From Haloferax mucosum ATCC BAA-1512 (lineage in GTDB: Archaea; Halobacteriota; Halobacteria; Halobacteriales; Haloferacaceae), in assembly GCF_000337815.1 (NCBI RefSeq), contig NZ_AOLN01000013.1, positions 124,001 to 188,000 on the forward strand: DNA of 64,000 nucleotides, read 5' to 3'. The notes below the pieces were generated by a model that searched no databases, had not been told where the DNA came from, and saw only the letters and a list, made by a program, of their open reading frames with translations. Below, piece by piece: positions 53,133 to 62,481 of this stretch. The translations under genes were made by a program, and so were the position numbers. The first letter of the stretch is position 1. Each line of letters opens with the position of its first letter.

Positions 53133-54845
53133 ATGGACGACGACCTTCGAGAGCGCATCGAGACAGCGGCGGAGAAACACGCCCTCCTCAATGCGGTCAA
53201 ACACGAAAGCGACGCGGACGTGGGCGCTATCATGGGTCCACTGATGGGAGAGAACCCGGACTTCAGACAGCACGGCGGCGAGATTCCGGGGCTTATCGGT
53301 CCCGTCGTCGCGGAGGTCAACGGCCTCTCGAACGCCGAGAAGCGCAACCGACTGGAGGACCTCGCACCCGAGGAACTCGCGGAGATGGAAGCCGAGGAAG
53401 AAGCAGACGACTCACTGCTTCCCGACCTCCCGAACGTGGAGGCGTACGACGAGGTTCGGATGCGCGCCGCGCCGAACCCCAACGGCCCGTGGCACCTCGG
53501 CCACGCCCGCATGCCCGCCGTCATCGGGACGTACAAAGAGATGTACGACGGCTCTTTCATCGTCCGCTTCGACGACACCGACCCGGAGACGAAGCGCCCC
53601 GACCTGACGGCTTACGAGGCGATTCTCGACGATATCGACTACCTCGGATTCGAACCCGACGACGTGATTCGCGCCTCCGACCGCGTGGAGACCTACTACG
53701 ACCACGCCCGCGACCTCATCGAGATGGGCGGCGCGTACACCTGCTCGTGTTCCGGCGAGGACTTCTCGAACCTGAAGAACAACGGTAAGCCGTGCCCCCA
53801 CCGCGACAAGGACGCAGAGACGACGCTCGACGAGTTCGAAGCCATGGTCGCAGGCGAGTATTCGTCCGGCGAGATGGTCCTCCGCGTCAAGACCGACATC
53901 GAGCACAAAAACCCCGCCCTGCGCGATTGGGTCGCGTTCCGGATGATAGACACGCCACACCCGCGCGAAGAAGCCGAGTCCTACCGCGCGTGGCCGATGC
54001 TGGACTTCCAGTCCGGTATCGACGACCACCTCACGGGCGTCACCCACATTATCCGCGGCATCGACCTCCAGGACTCCGCGAAGCGCCAGCAGTTCGTCTA
54101 CGACTACTTCGGCTGGGACTACCCCGAAGTCGTCCACTGGGGCCACGTCCAGGTCGATGCGTACGACGTGAAGATGTCAACGTCGAGCATCAAAGAACTC
54201 ATCGACGCGGGCGAACTCGACGACTGGGACGACCCGCGCGCGCCGACCATCAAGAGCCTCCGTCGCCGCGGTATCCGCGGACAGGCAATCGTTGACGCGA
54301 TGGTCGGTCTCGGCACCTCGACGTCTAACGTTGACCTCTCGATGTCCACCATCTACGCGAACAACCGCGACCTCGTTGACGACGAGACAGACCGCTACTT
54401 CCTCGTCCGAGACGGGGAGTCGTTCGCGGTCGAAGGCGGTCCCGACACCGCACACCCGCCGCTCCACCCGAGTTTCGAAGACCGGGGCGCCCGCGACATC
54501 CCCGTCGGCGACGCAGTTCGTCTCGAATCCGGCGACGTGCCCGCCGAAGGCGACCGCGTCTGGCTGAAGGGCTTCGGCTGTGTCCGCCGCGAGAGCGACA
54601 CGCTCGTCCACACCGGCGACGACCTTGACGTCGTCCGCGAAGGCGACGTAGACGTGATTCACTGGGTGCCGACCGAGGGCGTGCAGGTCCGCATGCGCAC
54701 CATGGACGGTGACGTGACGGGCGTCGCGGAACCCGACTTCGGCGACGTATCCGAAGACGAACTCATCCAGTTCGAGCGCGTCGGCTTCGTCCGCGTTGAC
54801 GACCGCGACGACGACGAGACGGTCGTCTACTTCGCACACAAGTAG
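53133..54845 (+). CDS. gltX: glutamyl-tRNA synthetase
   Basis: A 570-residue class I synthetase that charges tRNA-Glu and, as in other archaea lacking GlnRS, probably tRNA-Gln for later amidation. The HIGH-like motif is PNGPWHLGHARMP, the KMSKS-like motif is DVKMSTSSIKEL, and the zinc-region cysteines lie in YTCSCSGEDF and KPCPHRD. An N-terminal helical domain (residues about 1-90) and a C-terminal beta-barrel anticodon domain frame the catalytic fold, the archaeal/eukaryotic form. The ATG at 53133 is chosen over upstream codons. Confidence 0.96.
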   Translation: MDDDLRERIETAAEKHALLNAVKHESDADVGAIMGPLMGENPDFRQHGGEIPGLIGPVVAEVNGLSNAEKRNRLEDLAPEELAEMEAEEEADDSLLPDLPNVEAYDEVRMRAAPNPNGPWHLGHARMPAVIGTYKEMYDGSFIVRFDDTDPETKRPDLTAYEAILDDIDYLGFEPDDVIRASDRVETYYDHARDLIEMGGAYTCSCSGEDFSNLKNNGKPCPHRDKDAETTLDEFEAMVAGEYSSGEMVLRVKTDIEHKNPALRDWVAFRMIDTPHPREEAESYRAWPMLDFQSGIDDHLTGVTHIIRGIDLQDSAKRQQFVYDYFGWDYPEVVHWGHVQVDAYDVKMSTSSIKELIDAGELDDWDDPRAPTIKSLRRRGIRGQAIVDAMVGLGTSTSNVDLSMSTIYANNRDLVDDETDRYFLVRDGESFAVEGGPDTAHPPLHPSFEDRGARDIPVGDAVRLESGDVPAEGDRVWLKGFGCVRRESDTLVHTGDDLDVVREGDVDVIHWVPTEGVQVRMRTMDGDVTGVAEPDFGDVSEDELIQFERVGFVRVDDRDDDETVVYFAHK

Positions 54846-54889
54846 TCGAACACAAACACTCGTTTTACCGCCGGCGTCGTAGCAATAGT

Positions 54890-55539
54890 GTGACCCTCGT
54901 AGACCTCACTCGCCGCGTCGAATCCGGGATGCCGACGTATCCCGGTGACCCTCCCGTCTCGGTCGCACCGCACGCCGATTTCGACACCGACGGCTACCGC
55001 GTTTCACGGCTCGAACTCGGGAGCCACGCGGGGACGCACGTCGATGCCCCGGCACACACGGAACCGAATGGCGCGACGCTGGATTCGTACTCGGTCGAGG
55101 AGTTGCGCTTCGTCGCGCGACTCGTCGATTGCCGTGACGTCGGTGCGAACGAACTTATCGGACCCGACGCGATACCGTCCCGCCTCGAACCCGGCGTCGA
55201 TTGCTTGGTCTTTCGAACCGGGTGGGAAAACGAGTGGGGCACAGACCGAATGACCGACCATCCCGGTCTCGCTCCCGCGACCGGACAGGCATGCGCCGAG
55301 CGCGGCCTGTCGGTCGGCATCGACGCGCTCAGCCCGGACGTGACCGGCGGTGGCGGCGTCCCGGTTCACCACGCTGTCCTCGGCTCCGGGGCACTCATCG
55401 TAGAGAATCTGTGTGGATTAGACGCGCTTCCGACTGGCCGGACGTTCGACCTGCTCGTCATGCCGTTGCGCGTCGACGCTGACGGCGCGCCCGCTCGGGT
55501 CGTCGCAGAGGTCGAACGCGGACTGGTTCGGAACCCTAG

Positions 55540-55543
<4 letters not shown>
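54890..55543 (+). CDS. cyclase-family hydrolase (kynurenine formamidase-like)
   Basis: A 217-residue Mn/Zn-dependent hydrolase of the cyclase family. The signature LGSHAGTHVDAPAHTEPNG holds the two metal histidines and an Asp. MPTYPGDPP near the start is the typical PGDP turn. Relatives hydrolyse N-formylkynurenine, isatin or cyclic amides; no kynurenine gene is near, so the substrate stays open. The start codon is GTG. It converges on the DUF456 gene with a 4-bp overlap of the stop regions. Confidence 0.9.
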
Positions 55544-56499
<956 letters not shown>

Positions 56500-56599
56500 C
56501 CGGGACGCGACGCGGCGGACTGACCCGGGCGCGACGCGACGGTCTGTTTTCACGACTCGGTCCGAATTTCGAGCACGCGCTCTCGGAGACGTTCCAGTT

Positions 56600-56635
56600 T
56601 ACTAGTACAAAAGATTATTATGAATATGAGCTAGC
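56600..56635 (+). promoter_or_regulatory. fixA promoter region with element shared with bacteriorhodopsin
   Basis: The blocks TACAAAA, TTATT, GAATATG and GCTAGC occur in that order at 56606-56635, separated by 2-bp and 1-bp gaps. They match the element upstream of bacteriorhodopsin at 2541-2566, where the order is the same but the two 2-bp gaps are absent. TACTAGTA (56600-56607) is an 8-bp palindrome overlapping the first block. AGATTATTA (56612-56620) could be the TATA box. GGAG at 56643-56646 could be a ribosome-binding site for the ATG at 56657. Confidence 0.5.
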
Positions 56636-56656
56636 ATTAACTGGAGAGTGTTCTCA

Positions 56657-57535
56657 ATGCACATGGTGGTACTTACAAAAGGTGTGCCCGACTTCCGCGA
56701 GGGCCAGGTATCGTTCGACGAGGATGGGCATCTTGAACGAGGAAAGACGCCCACGGTGATGAACCCAAACGACCGATTCGCACTGGAAGCCGCGTTGCAG
56801 ACGCGGGTTCGACACGGCGGCCGAGTCAGCGTCATGAGTATGGGTCCACCGGGCTACAAGGAGGTACTTCAGGAGGCGATGGCGTCCGTGTACGCCGACG
56901 ACCTTCACCTCGTCTCTGACCGCGAGATGGCCGCCGCCGACACGTGGGCGACGGCCATCACGCTCAGCGCAGGTATCGAAACACTCGGTGAGCCAGACGT
57001 CGTCTTTGCGGGCTTCAAGACCGCAGACGGCGAGACGGGCCACACCGGGCCACAGACGAACTGGTGTCTGGATATGCCGCTTGTCACGCACGTCATCTCG
57101 CTCGACATCGACGAGGACGAGGGCGTATTGCGGGCGAAACGACTCGTCGAAGGCGACATCGAGGAGGTCGAAACGGTCGAAACGTCGCTTCCGGCGTTCG
57201 TCGTCACCGACCCGGAGTTCGTCCCGTCGTATCGAACCGCGGGCGAGCGTCTGACGCTCAAAGACCTGCGCGCGGAGACACAGGAGCGCGCCGAACAGTA
57301 CGAAGACTTCCTGACGGTCCGAGACCACGCCGACATCAACGTTGACCCGGATTACATCGGTCTCGACGGCTCGCCAACCATCGTTTCGTCGGTAGACCCG
57401 ATTCCGAAAGCCCCGGCAGAACGCGAGGCGACGATGGTTAACCCGAGCGATTCGGCGGCGATGCAGGACGTCCTGGAGGCGATGCAATCGGCGCTCGGAA
57501 ACGGCGGCGATGTCGCGGCCGCGGGGGGTGACTGA
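56657..57535 (+). CDS. fixA: electron transfer flavoprotein beta subunit
   Basis: A 292-residue ETF beta subunit of the FixA type. VVLTKGVPDFREGQVSFDEDG, NPNDRFALEAALQTR, VMSMGPPGYKEVLQEAMA and DGETGHTGPQTNWCLDMPLV are the family blocks that help bind AMP or FAD. The start at 56657 (MHMVVLTK) is chosen; a GTG three codons upstream is possible. It ends 2 bp before fixB, and together with FixB carries electrons to FixCX, either to quinone or in a bifurcating complex. Confidence 0.93.
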   Translation: MHMVVLTKGVPDFREGQVSFDEDGHLERGKTPTVMNPNDRFALEAALQTRVRHGGRVSVMSMGPPGYKEVLQEAMASVYADDLHLVSDREMAAADTWATAITLSAGIETLGEPDVVFAGFKTADGETGHTGPQTNWCLDMPLVTHVISLDIDEDEGVLRAKRLVEGDIEEVETVETSLPAFVVTDPEFVPSYRTAGERLTLKDLRAETQERAEQYEDFLTVRDHADINVDPDYIGLDGSPTIVSSVDPIPKAPAEREATMVNPSDSAAMQDVLEAMQSALGNGGDVAAAGGD

Positions 57536-57537
57536 CC

Positions 57538-59247
57538 GTGACCGACTTCGACCCCGGCGACTACGAGATTTCGGAACTCGGCCCGGCAATCAAGGACATC
57601 GACGACCGCGGCGAGTTAGAGGAAATCCTCCAAGCCGAACACCGCGGCGAGAACCGCGCACCAGCAATCGCGCTCATCGAAAGTCGCATCGAGAAGTTCA
57701 CCGAAGACGACGAGGAGACGACCGACACAGAGGGACTGGACCTCGCGTCGATGAGCACCGCGGAGGTCGGAAACGCCCTCCAGAACGTCGATGCGGTGGC
57801 CGACCTCGAATCGCTCCTCGAACGCGAAGCGGCGGGCGAGAACCGCGACTCGGTGACGCGACTCATCCGCAACCGTCTCGACTCGGTCCGCGGGAGCGAC
57901 GACGAGGCCGCCGAAGCCGAAATCGACGACCGCCCGCCGGAAGAACGCCATCCGGACCTCGACCATCCGACCCGCGACAAGCGTCACGTCCGGTCGCTTC
58001 GCGGCGGGACCTACCGCGACATGTGGGTCTACTGCGAGACGCAGGCGGGCGAACTCGTGGACGTGTCGAAGGAGATGCTCGGCAAGGCCCGCGAGTTGAT
58101 GGACACCTACAACGACGACTACGAGGCCGACGAACGAGTCGTCGCCATCCTCATCGGTCCTGACGTGACGAACCACGTCGATGACGTCGTCGCCTACGGC
58201 GCGGACGCGGTCGTCGTCCGCGAAGACGACCGTCTCGACCGCTTCCAGCACAAACCGTACACCGAAATCTTCTGCGACATGGCCCGCGCGGGTGCGTCCC
58301 ACGACGGGGGCGCGGTCCACGGCGGCCGCGACGAGGAGTGGCGCGACTACGACAAGCCGCGGTACGTGCTCTTTCCGGCGACGAACAACGGCCGCGACCT
58401 CTCGGCGCTCGTGCAGGCCGAACTCGACTCGGGTCTCGCAAGCGACTGTTCCGGTCTCTACATCACTGAGGAAGTCATCTCGAACCCCGTCAAGACCGGC
58501 GTCGCGGGCGAGAAAAAGGAGTTCGAGCGCGTGCTTCACATGAAGCGGCCGGACTTTTCGGGGTTCGAGTACTCGACGATTCTCTGCATCGACAATCCGA
58601 CGCGGGAGTTCCACCCGCAGGGCGCGTCCGTCATCCCCGGTAGTTTCGACGTTCCGGACCCGGACCCGACCCGCGAGGGCGTCGTCATCGAACACGACGC
58701 GCCGCTCGAAGACGACTGGTTCCGCGTCACCGTCACCGAGTACGACCAGTTGGACGAGGGTATCGACCTGACTGGTCACGAGGTCATCGTCGCGGTCGGC
58801 CGCGGCATCGACGACGACCCGACGAAGGGTATCGAACTCGCCATCGAACTCGCAGACCAATTCGAGGATTCTGAAGTCGGCGTGACACGCGGCATCGTCA
58901 CCGGGTCGTTCCAGTTCGACGCCCACGTCGAACAGTACACTCACGAAGACAGGCAAATCGGCGAGACCGGACAGGTCGTCGCGCCGAAACTCTACGTCGC
59001 GGCGGGCATCTCCGGTGCGGTCCAGCACAAAGTCGGGATGGACGAATCGGACACTATCGTCGCCATCAACACCGACCCGAACGCGCGCATCCGCGACTTC
59101 TCCGATTACTTCATCGAAGGCGACCTCTTCGAGGTGCTCCCGCAGTTGACGACGGCGCTGAAAGAAGGGCAGTTCGAGGCGGTAGTCGCCAGCGACGGCG
59201 GGCTAGCAGACGCCGACCGAACCGAACCGAGAGGTGATTCACGATGA
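57538..59247 (+). CDS. fixB: electron transfer flavoprotein alpha subunit with N-terminal repeat extension
   Basis: A 569-residue protein, about 150 residues longer than usual FixB. The ETF alpha region starts near residue 157 (YRDMWVYCETQAGELVDVSKEML) and includes the FAD-binding IVTGSFQFDAH-type and APKLYVAAGISGAVQHKVGMDESDTIVAINTDPNA blocks that end the fold. The extension holds two copies of a 40-residue helical repeat: about residues 13-52 and 76-115, both with GENR near their middles. The start is a GTG 2 bp after fixA. It overlaps fixC by 4 bp. Confidence 0.93.
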   Translation: MTDFDPGDYEISELGPAIKDIDDRGELEEILQAEHRGENRAPAIALIESRIEKFTEDDEETTDTEGLDLASMSTAEVGNALQNVDAVADLESLLEREAAGENRDSVTRLIRNRLDSVRGSDDEAAEAEIDDRPPEERHPDLDHPTRDKRHVRSLRGGTYRDMWVYCETQAGELVDVSKEMLGKARELMDTYNDDYEADERVVAILIGPDVTNHVDDVVAYGADAVVVREDDRLDRFQHKPYTEIFCDMARAGASHDGGAVHGGRDEEWRDYDKPRYVLFPATNNGRDLSALVQAELDSGLASDCSGLYITEEVISNPVKTGVAGEKKEFERVLHMKRPDFSGFEYSTILCIDNPTREFHPQGASVIPGSFDVPDPDPTREGVVIEHDAPLEDDWFRVTVTEYDQLDEGIDLTGHEVIVAVGRGIDDDPTKGIELAIELADQFEDSEVGVTRGIVTGSFQFDAHVEQYTHEDRQIGETGQVVAPKLYVAAGISGAVQHKVGMDESDTIVAINTDPNARIRDFSDYFIEGDLFEVLPQLTTALKEGQFEAVVASDGGLADADRTEPRGDSR

Positions 59248-60908
59248 CTGAACACGAACACTACGAAGCACTCGTCGTCGGGGCGGGACCCGGCGGTGCG
59301 GCCGCGGCCGCGACGTTCGCCAACTACGGCATCGAGACGCTCGTTCTCGAACGCGGCGTCGAAGCCGGGTCGAAGAACGTCTCGGGCGGGCTCATCTACG
59401 CCGAGCAATCCGCGCCGTACACCATCGACGACCTCTTTCCGGACTTCCGCGAGGAGGCGTCAGAGCGACCAATCACGAGGTACCGCATCCACAACATCGC
59501 CGGCGAGCGCGTCGAGTCGTTCGACCTGTCCAACCTCCACGAACACGACACCGAGTGGTCGGACTCCGTCCTCCGTCGAAAGATGGACTCGTGGCTCGAA
59601 GACCGCGTTCACGAGCGAACCAGAGAGACCGGCGGCGGGCTCCTGACGGGCGTCCACGTCACCGGTCTCTACCGCGAAGACGGGAAAATTGTCGGCGTCG
59701 AGACCGAGGAACTCGACCCGATAACGGCCGACGTTATCGTCGCCGCCGACGGTGTGAACTCCGAACTCGCCCGCGACGCAGGGCTGATGGACTGGGACGA
59801 ACCCGACGAGTGGTTCCAAGGCGTGAAAGCCGTCGCCGACGTGCCGAGCGACGTTATCGCCGACCGCTTCGATATCGGTGCCGACGAGGGTGCCGCACAC
59901 CTCTTTTCGGGCGACCTCTTCGAGGGCGTCCGCGGCGGCGGGTTCCTCTACACCAACCGCGACACGCTCTCGTTGGGGACCGTCTTCCATCTCGATAGCC
60001 TCGTCGCCGAGCGGGCGGAACCGCACGAACTGCTCGATTCCCTCTTGACGCACCCGCTTTTGGCACAGTGGCTCGGCGACGATTACACCGAACTGGAGTA
60101 CAGCGCTAAACTCGTCCCCGACTCGAAGAAGGTGGCACTCCGCGAACCGCACTTCGGTCGCTTACTCCTCGTCGGCGACGCCGCCGGCCAGATGCAGGCA
60201 CAGGGAGCCATCATCAAGGGGATGAATCACGCCGTCACCGCGGGGGCGCTCGCGGCAGAGGCGTACGCGCAGGCGAAATCCCGAAACGAACCGGAAAAGG
60301 CGGGAACGCGCTACTCGCGGAAACTTCGGGACGAGGGCGTGATGAAGAAACTCCGGCCGCGCGGGTACGAGTTGGTCCGTGGCCTCGCCGAGGACGACGG
60401 GGTGACCGAAATAGTCGATTCCGTGCTCACTTCGGCCGTCGGCCGTGCCGGAATCCGTGCCCTCTCCGGACAACTCGGGCGAGTCTACAACGTCCCGATG
60501 CTGTCGGCGATGATGCCCGATACGCGAACGCCGTACGTCACGCTTCCGACGGTCATCGCCGAAGAACTGGGGACGCGAGTGCGCGAGGAGAGTTCAGTGA
60601 CGCCGCCGAGTCTCGAAGCCCGCATCGGCGACCTGACCTACGACACCGACATCGGGTCGCCGCACATCACGGTCCTCGACAACTCCTACGAGGCGAGTGG
60701 GGCCGCCGTCACGGCCTGCCCGGTTTCGGCCGTCGATTTCGGCGGTGGCTGTTACCGCGAGGAAGTCGTCCGGACGAACGGCTCCGAAGAACGCGTCGTC
60801 AGCCTCGACACGCAACCCTGCGTCGAATGCGGCACCTGCGCCGTCGTCGCCGACACCGAGTGGGAACACCCGCGCGGCGACAAGGGTGTCGAGTTCAAGT
60901 GGGGGTAG
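59244..60908 (+). CDS. fixC: FixC flavoprotein fused to a FixX ferredoxin domain (ETF-quinone oxidoreductase-like)
   Basis: A 554-residue FAD protein that takes electrons from FixAB and passes them to quinone. The dinucleotide loop is VVGAGPGGAAAAATFANYG, VIVAADGVNSELARDAG is the second FAD block, and LLLVGDAAGQMQAQGAIIKGMNHAV is the third. The last 100 residues form a FixX-like domain: TACPVSAVDFGGG and QPCVECGTC give four cysteines for a [4Fe-4S] cluster, and the chain ends in HPRGDKGVEFKWG. So FixC and FixX, separate in many bacteria, are one chain here, as in ETF-QO. Confidence 0.93.
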   Translation: MTEHEHYEALVVGAGPGGAAAAATFANYGIETLVLERGVEAGSKNVSGGLIYAEQSAPYTIDDLFPDFREEASERPITRYRIHNIAGERVESFDLSNLHEHDTEWSDSVLRRKMDSWLEDRVHERTRETGGGLLTGVHVTGLYREDGKIVGVETEELDPITADVIVAADGVNSELARDAGLMDWDEPDEWFQGVKAVADVPSDVIADRFDIGADEGAAHLFSGDLFEGVRGGGFLYTNRDTLSLGTVFHLDSLVAERAEPHELLDSLLTHPLLAQWLGDDYTELEYSAKLVPDSKKVALREPHFGRLLLVGDAAGQMQAQGAIIKGMNHAVTAGALAAEAYAQAKSRNEPEKAGTRYSRKLRDEGVMKKLRPRGYELVRGLAEDDGVTEIVDSVLTSAVGRAGIRALSGQLGRVYNVPMLSAMMPDTRTPYVTLPTVIAEELGTRVREESSVTPPSLEARIGDLTYDTDIGSPHITVLDNSYEASGAAVTACPVSAVDFGGGCYREEVVRTNGSEERVVSLDTQPCVECGTCAVVADTEWEHPRGDKGVEFKWG

Positions 60909-60911
60909 TCG

Positions 60912-61331
60912 ATGACGGGCGACACCGCATCGCGGGCCGCGACCGACGCCGACCGCGACCCCGAACACGTCAGGTTCGGCGAGCGCGTCAGGGACCTCGC
61001 GGCCGAGGCGCGGCAAGCGAAATCGGCGTTCGACCCGCCGCCCGAATCCGCCGCCGACGAGCGCGCCCTCGAATGCGCCCGCGACGGAGTCGGCCCGGCG
61101 GTCGCACTCTATATCGAGGCGCGGACCGGCGGTCGGATGGTCGAATTCACCGAGCGCGAGTTCCGACTGCTCCACCGGACGCTCAACGACTGGCTTTCGC
61201 TGTACACCCGGTGTTACGGGGTCGAACTCGACGCCGACTTCACGATTCGGGAGGCCGCAGAAGTGCTTCTCAAGACGCACAACACCCGCGACACGGCGCA
61301 ACTGCTGACCTGTGTTCCGGCACGACACTGA
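60912..61331 (+). CDS. small helical protein of unknown function, last gene of the fix operon
   Basis: A 139-residue soluble protein I do not recognise. It is predicted to be mostly helical, with a variable acidic lead (MTGDTASRAATDADRDPEH) and conserved-looking blocks VRFGERVRDLAAEARQAKSAF, GPAVALYIEARTGGRMVEFTEREFRLLHRTLNDWL, CYGVELDADFTIREAAEVLLKTHNTRDTAQLLTCVP. Two cysteines (TRCYG and LTCVP) are present. It begins 3 bp after fixC, so it should be part of the operon and may be an assembly or regulatory partner of the Fix complex. Confidence 0.7.
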   Translation: MTGDTASRAATDADRDPEHVRFGERVRDLAAEARQAKSAFDPPPESAADERALECARDGVGPAVALYIEARTGGRMVEFTEREFRLLHRTLNDWLSLYTRCYGVELDADFTIREAAEVLLKTHNTRDTAQLLTCVPARH

Positions 61332-61422
61332 GTCCCAACGCCGAATTTTCGTTTGTCTCCACCCGTCGTTCACCGAATCCACCACGAACAACAATTATTA
61401 ACCATGGGTGTGATTGTGTACC

Positions 61423-62157
61423 ATGGAAGTAACTGATAGTCTCAACTTCGGACACAAAGACCGGAAAGATATCTACGAATACATCGAGCGTCACGGAACC
61501 GTTCGGGAGGACGAAGTGCGGCGCGCGCTCAACTTCGAACCGGCGGCGCTCGGGTCGCATCTGACGATTCTTCGACGCGATGGCTACATCCGAAAGGTCG
61601 GCAAACACGTCGAGGTCGCGTACGCGCCCGGCGAGGAGGAGACGGTCGAACTCGACGGTCTCGACGTAACGATTCGGATGGCGCAAAACGTTGACCTCGA
61701 AAGCCTCGTCGAGGCCATCCACGAGGTTGCAGACGAGGGGCGCTACATCGAAGCCGAGACCGTCGCCGACGTGCTCGACCACGAGGAAGTCGTTCTCCGG
61801 CACAACGACGTCAGTTCCCGAATGGTGTTCGTCGCAACCGTCGGAGATGAACTCGCGGGATGGGTCCATCTCGACCTGCCCGAAGCCGAGAAATTGAGCC
61901 ATACGGCCGTCCTCACCGTCGGCACGCGGCCGGAGTTCCGCGGCCACGGCATCGGGAGCAAACTCCTCGACCGCGGCGTCGGGTGGGCGCGCGACCACGG
62001 TTTCGAGAAACTGTACAACAGCGTGCCGGCGACCAACGAGGTCGCAATCGAGTTCCTCGAAGGCCACGGCTGGGAGACCGAAGCCGTCCGCGAGAATCAC
62101 TACAAAATCGATGGCGACTACGTCGATGAAGTGATGATGGCCGCCTCGCTCCGGTGA
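61423..62157 (+). CDS. winged-helix domain fused to a GNAT acetyltransferase
   Basis: A 244-residue protein with two domains. Residues 1-70 form an HTH (DRKDIYEYIERHGTVREDEVRRALNFEPAALGSHLTILRRDGYIRKV). Residues 90-244 form a GNAT fold with the acetyl-CoA loop GTRPEFRGHGIGSKLLDRGVGWARDHGFEKL and VPATNEVAIEFLEGHGWETEAVRENHYKIDGDYVDEVMM. It could be a regulator that senses acetyl-CoA, or an acetyltransferase guided to DNA-bound targets. The start MEVTDSLNFG is set at 61423. It converges on the 54-residue zinc-finger gene. Confidence 0.82.
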   Translation: MEVTDSLNFGHKDRKDIYEYIERHGTVREDEVRRALNFEPAALGSHLTILRRDGYIRKVGKHVEVAYAPGEEETVELDGLDVTIRMAQNVDLESLVEAIHEVADEGRYIEAETVADVLDHEEVVLRHNDVSSRMVFVATVGDELAGWVHLDLPEAEKLSHTAVLTVGTRPEFRGHGIGSKLLDRGVGWARDHGFEKLYNSVPATNEVAIEFLEGHGWETEAVRENHYKIDGDYVDEVMMAASLR

Positions 62158-62277
62158 GACGACACGCGGCACGCGGTACGCGCCGTATCACATCACAGAC
62201 TCGAACCCTGATTTCTGCGACGGAACGGCGAGCGCGAGCGCGACACGAAAATCGAGTCCCGGCCACCAGCGGCGGCG

Positions 62278-62442
62278 TTACGACCAGTGTTCTTCCGCGC
62301 CGTCGAGCGGTTCGGCGACGACGCCGTCCTGTTGGACGAGCGCCCTCGCGTGGGCTGGGCAGACGTCTCTGTCGGCATCCCACGGGATGTAGAGTCTGAC
62401 CGCCGCGACGTTCGCACAGTCGGGTTCGCTACACTCGGCCAT
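62278..62442 (-). CDS. 54-residue zinc-finger protein
   Basis: A small protein too short for most gene callers: MAECSEPDCANVAAVRLYIP, then WDADRDVCPAHARALVQQDG and a short acidic end, EEHWS. Cysteines at positions 4, 9 and 28 with His31 (CxxxxC ... CPAH) could bind one zinc. It has a normal start ATG and stop, haloarchaeal composition and a place 39 bp before the tmcA stop on the same strand. It may be co-transcribed with tmcA. No named family. Confidence 0.75.
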   Translation of the reverse strand: MAECSEPDCANVAAVRLYIPWDADRDVCPAHARALVQQDGVVAEPLDGAEEHWS

Positions 62443-62481
62443 ACGGAAGCAGTCGTCGCGGAGGCGTATCGGTGTGTTGGA

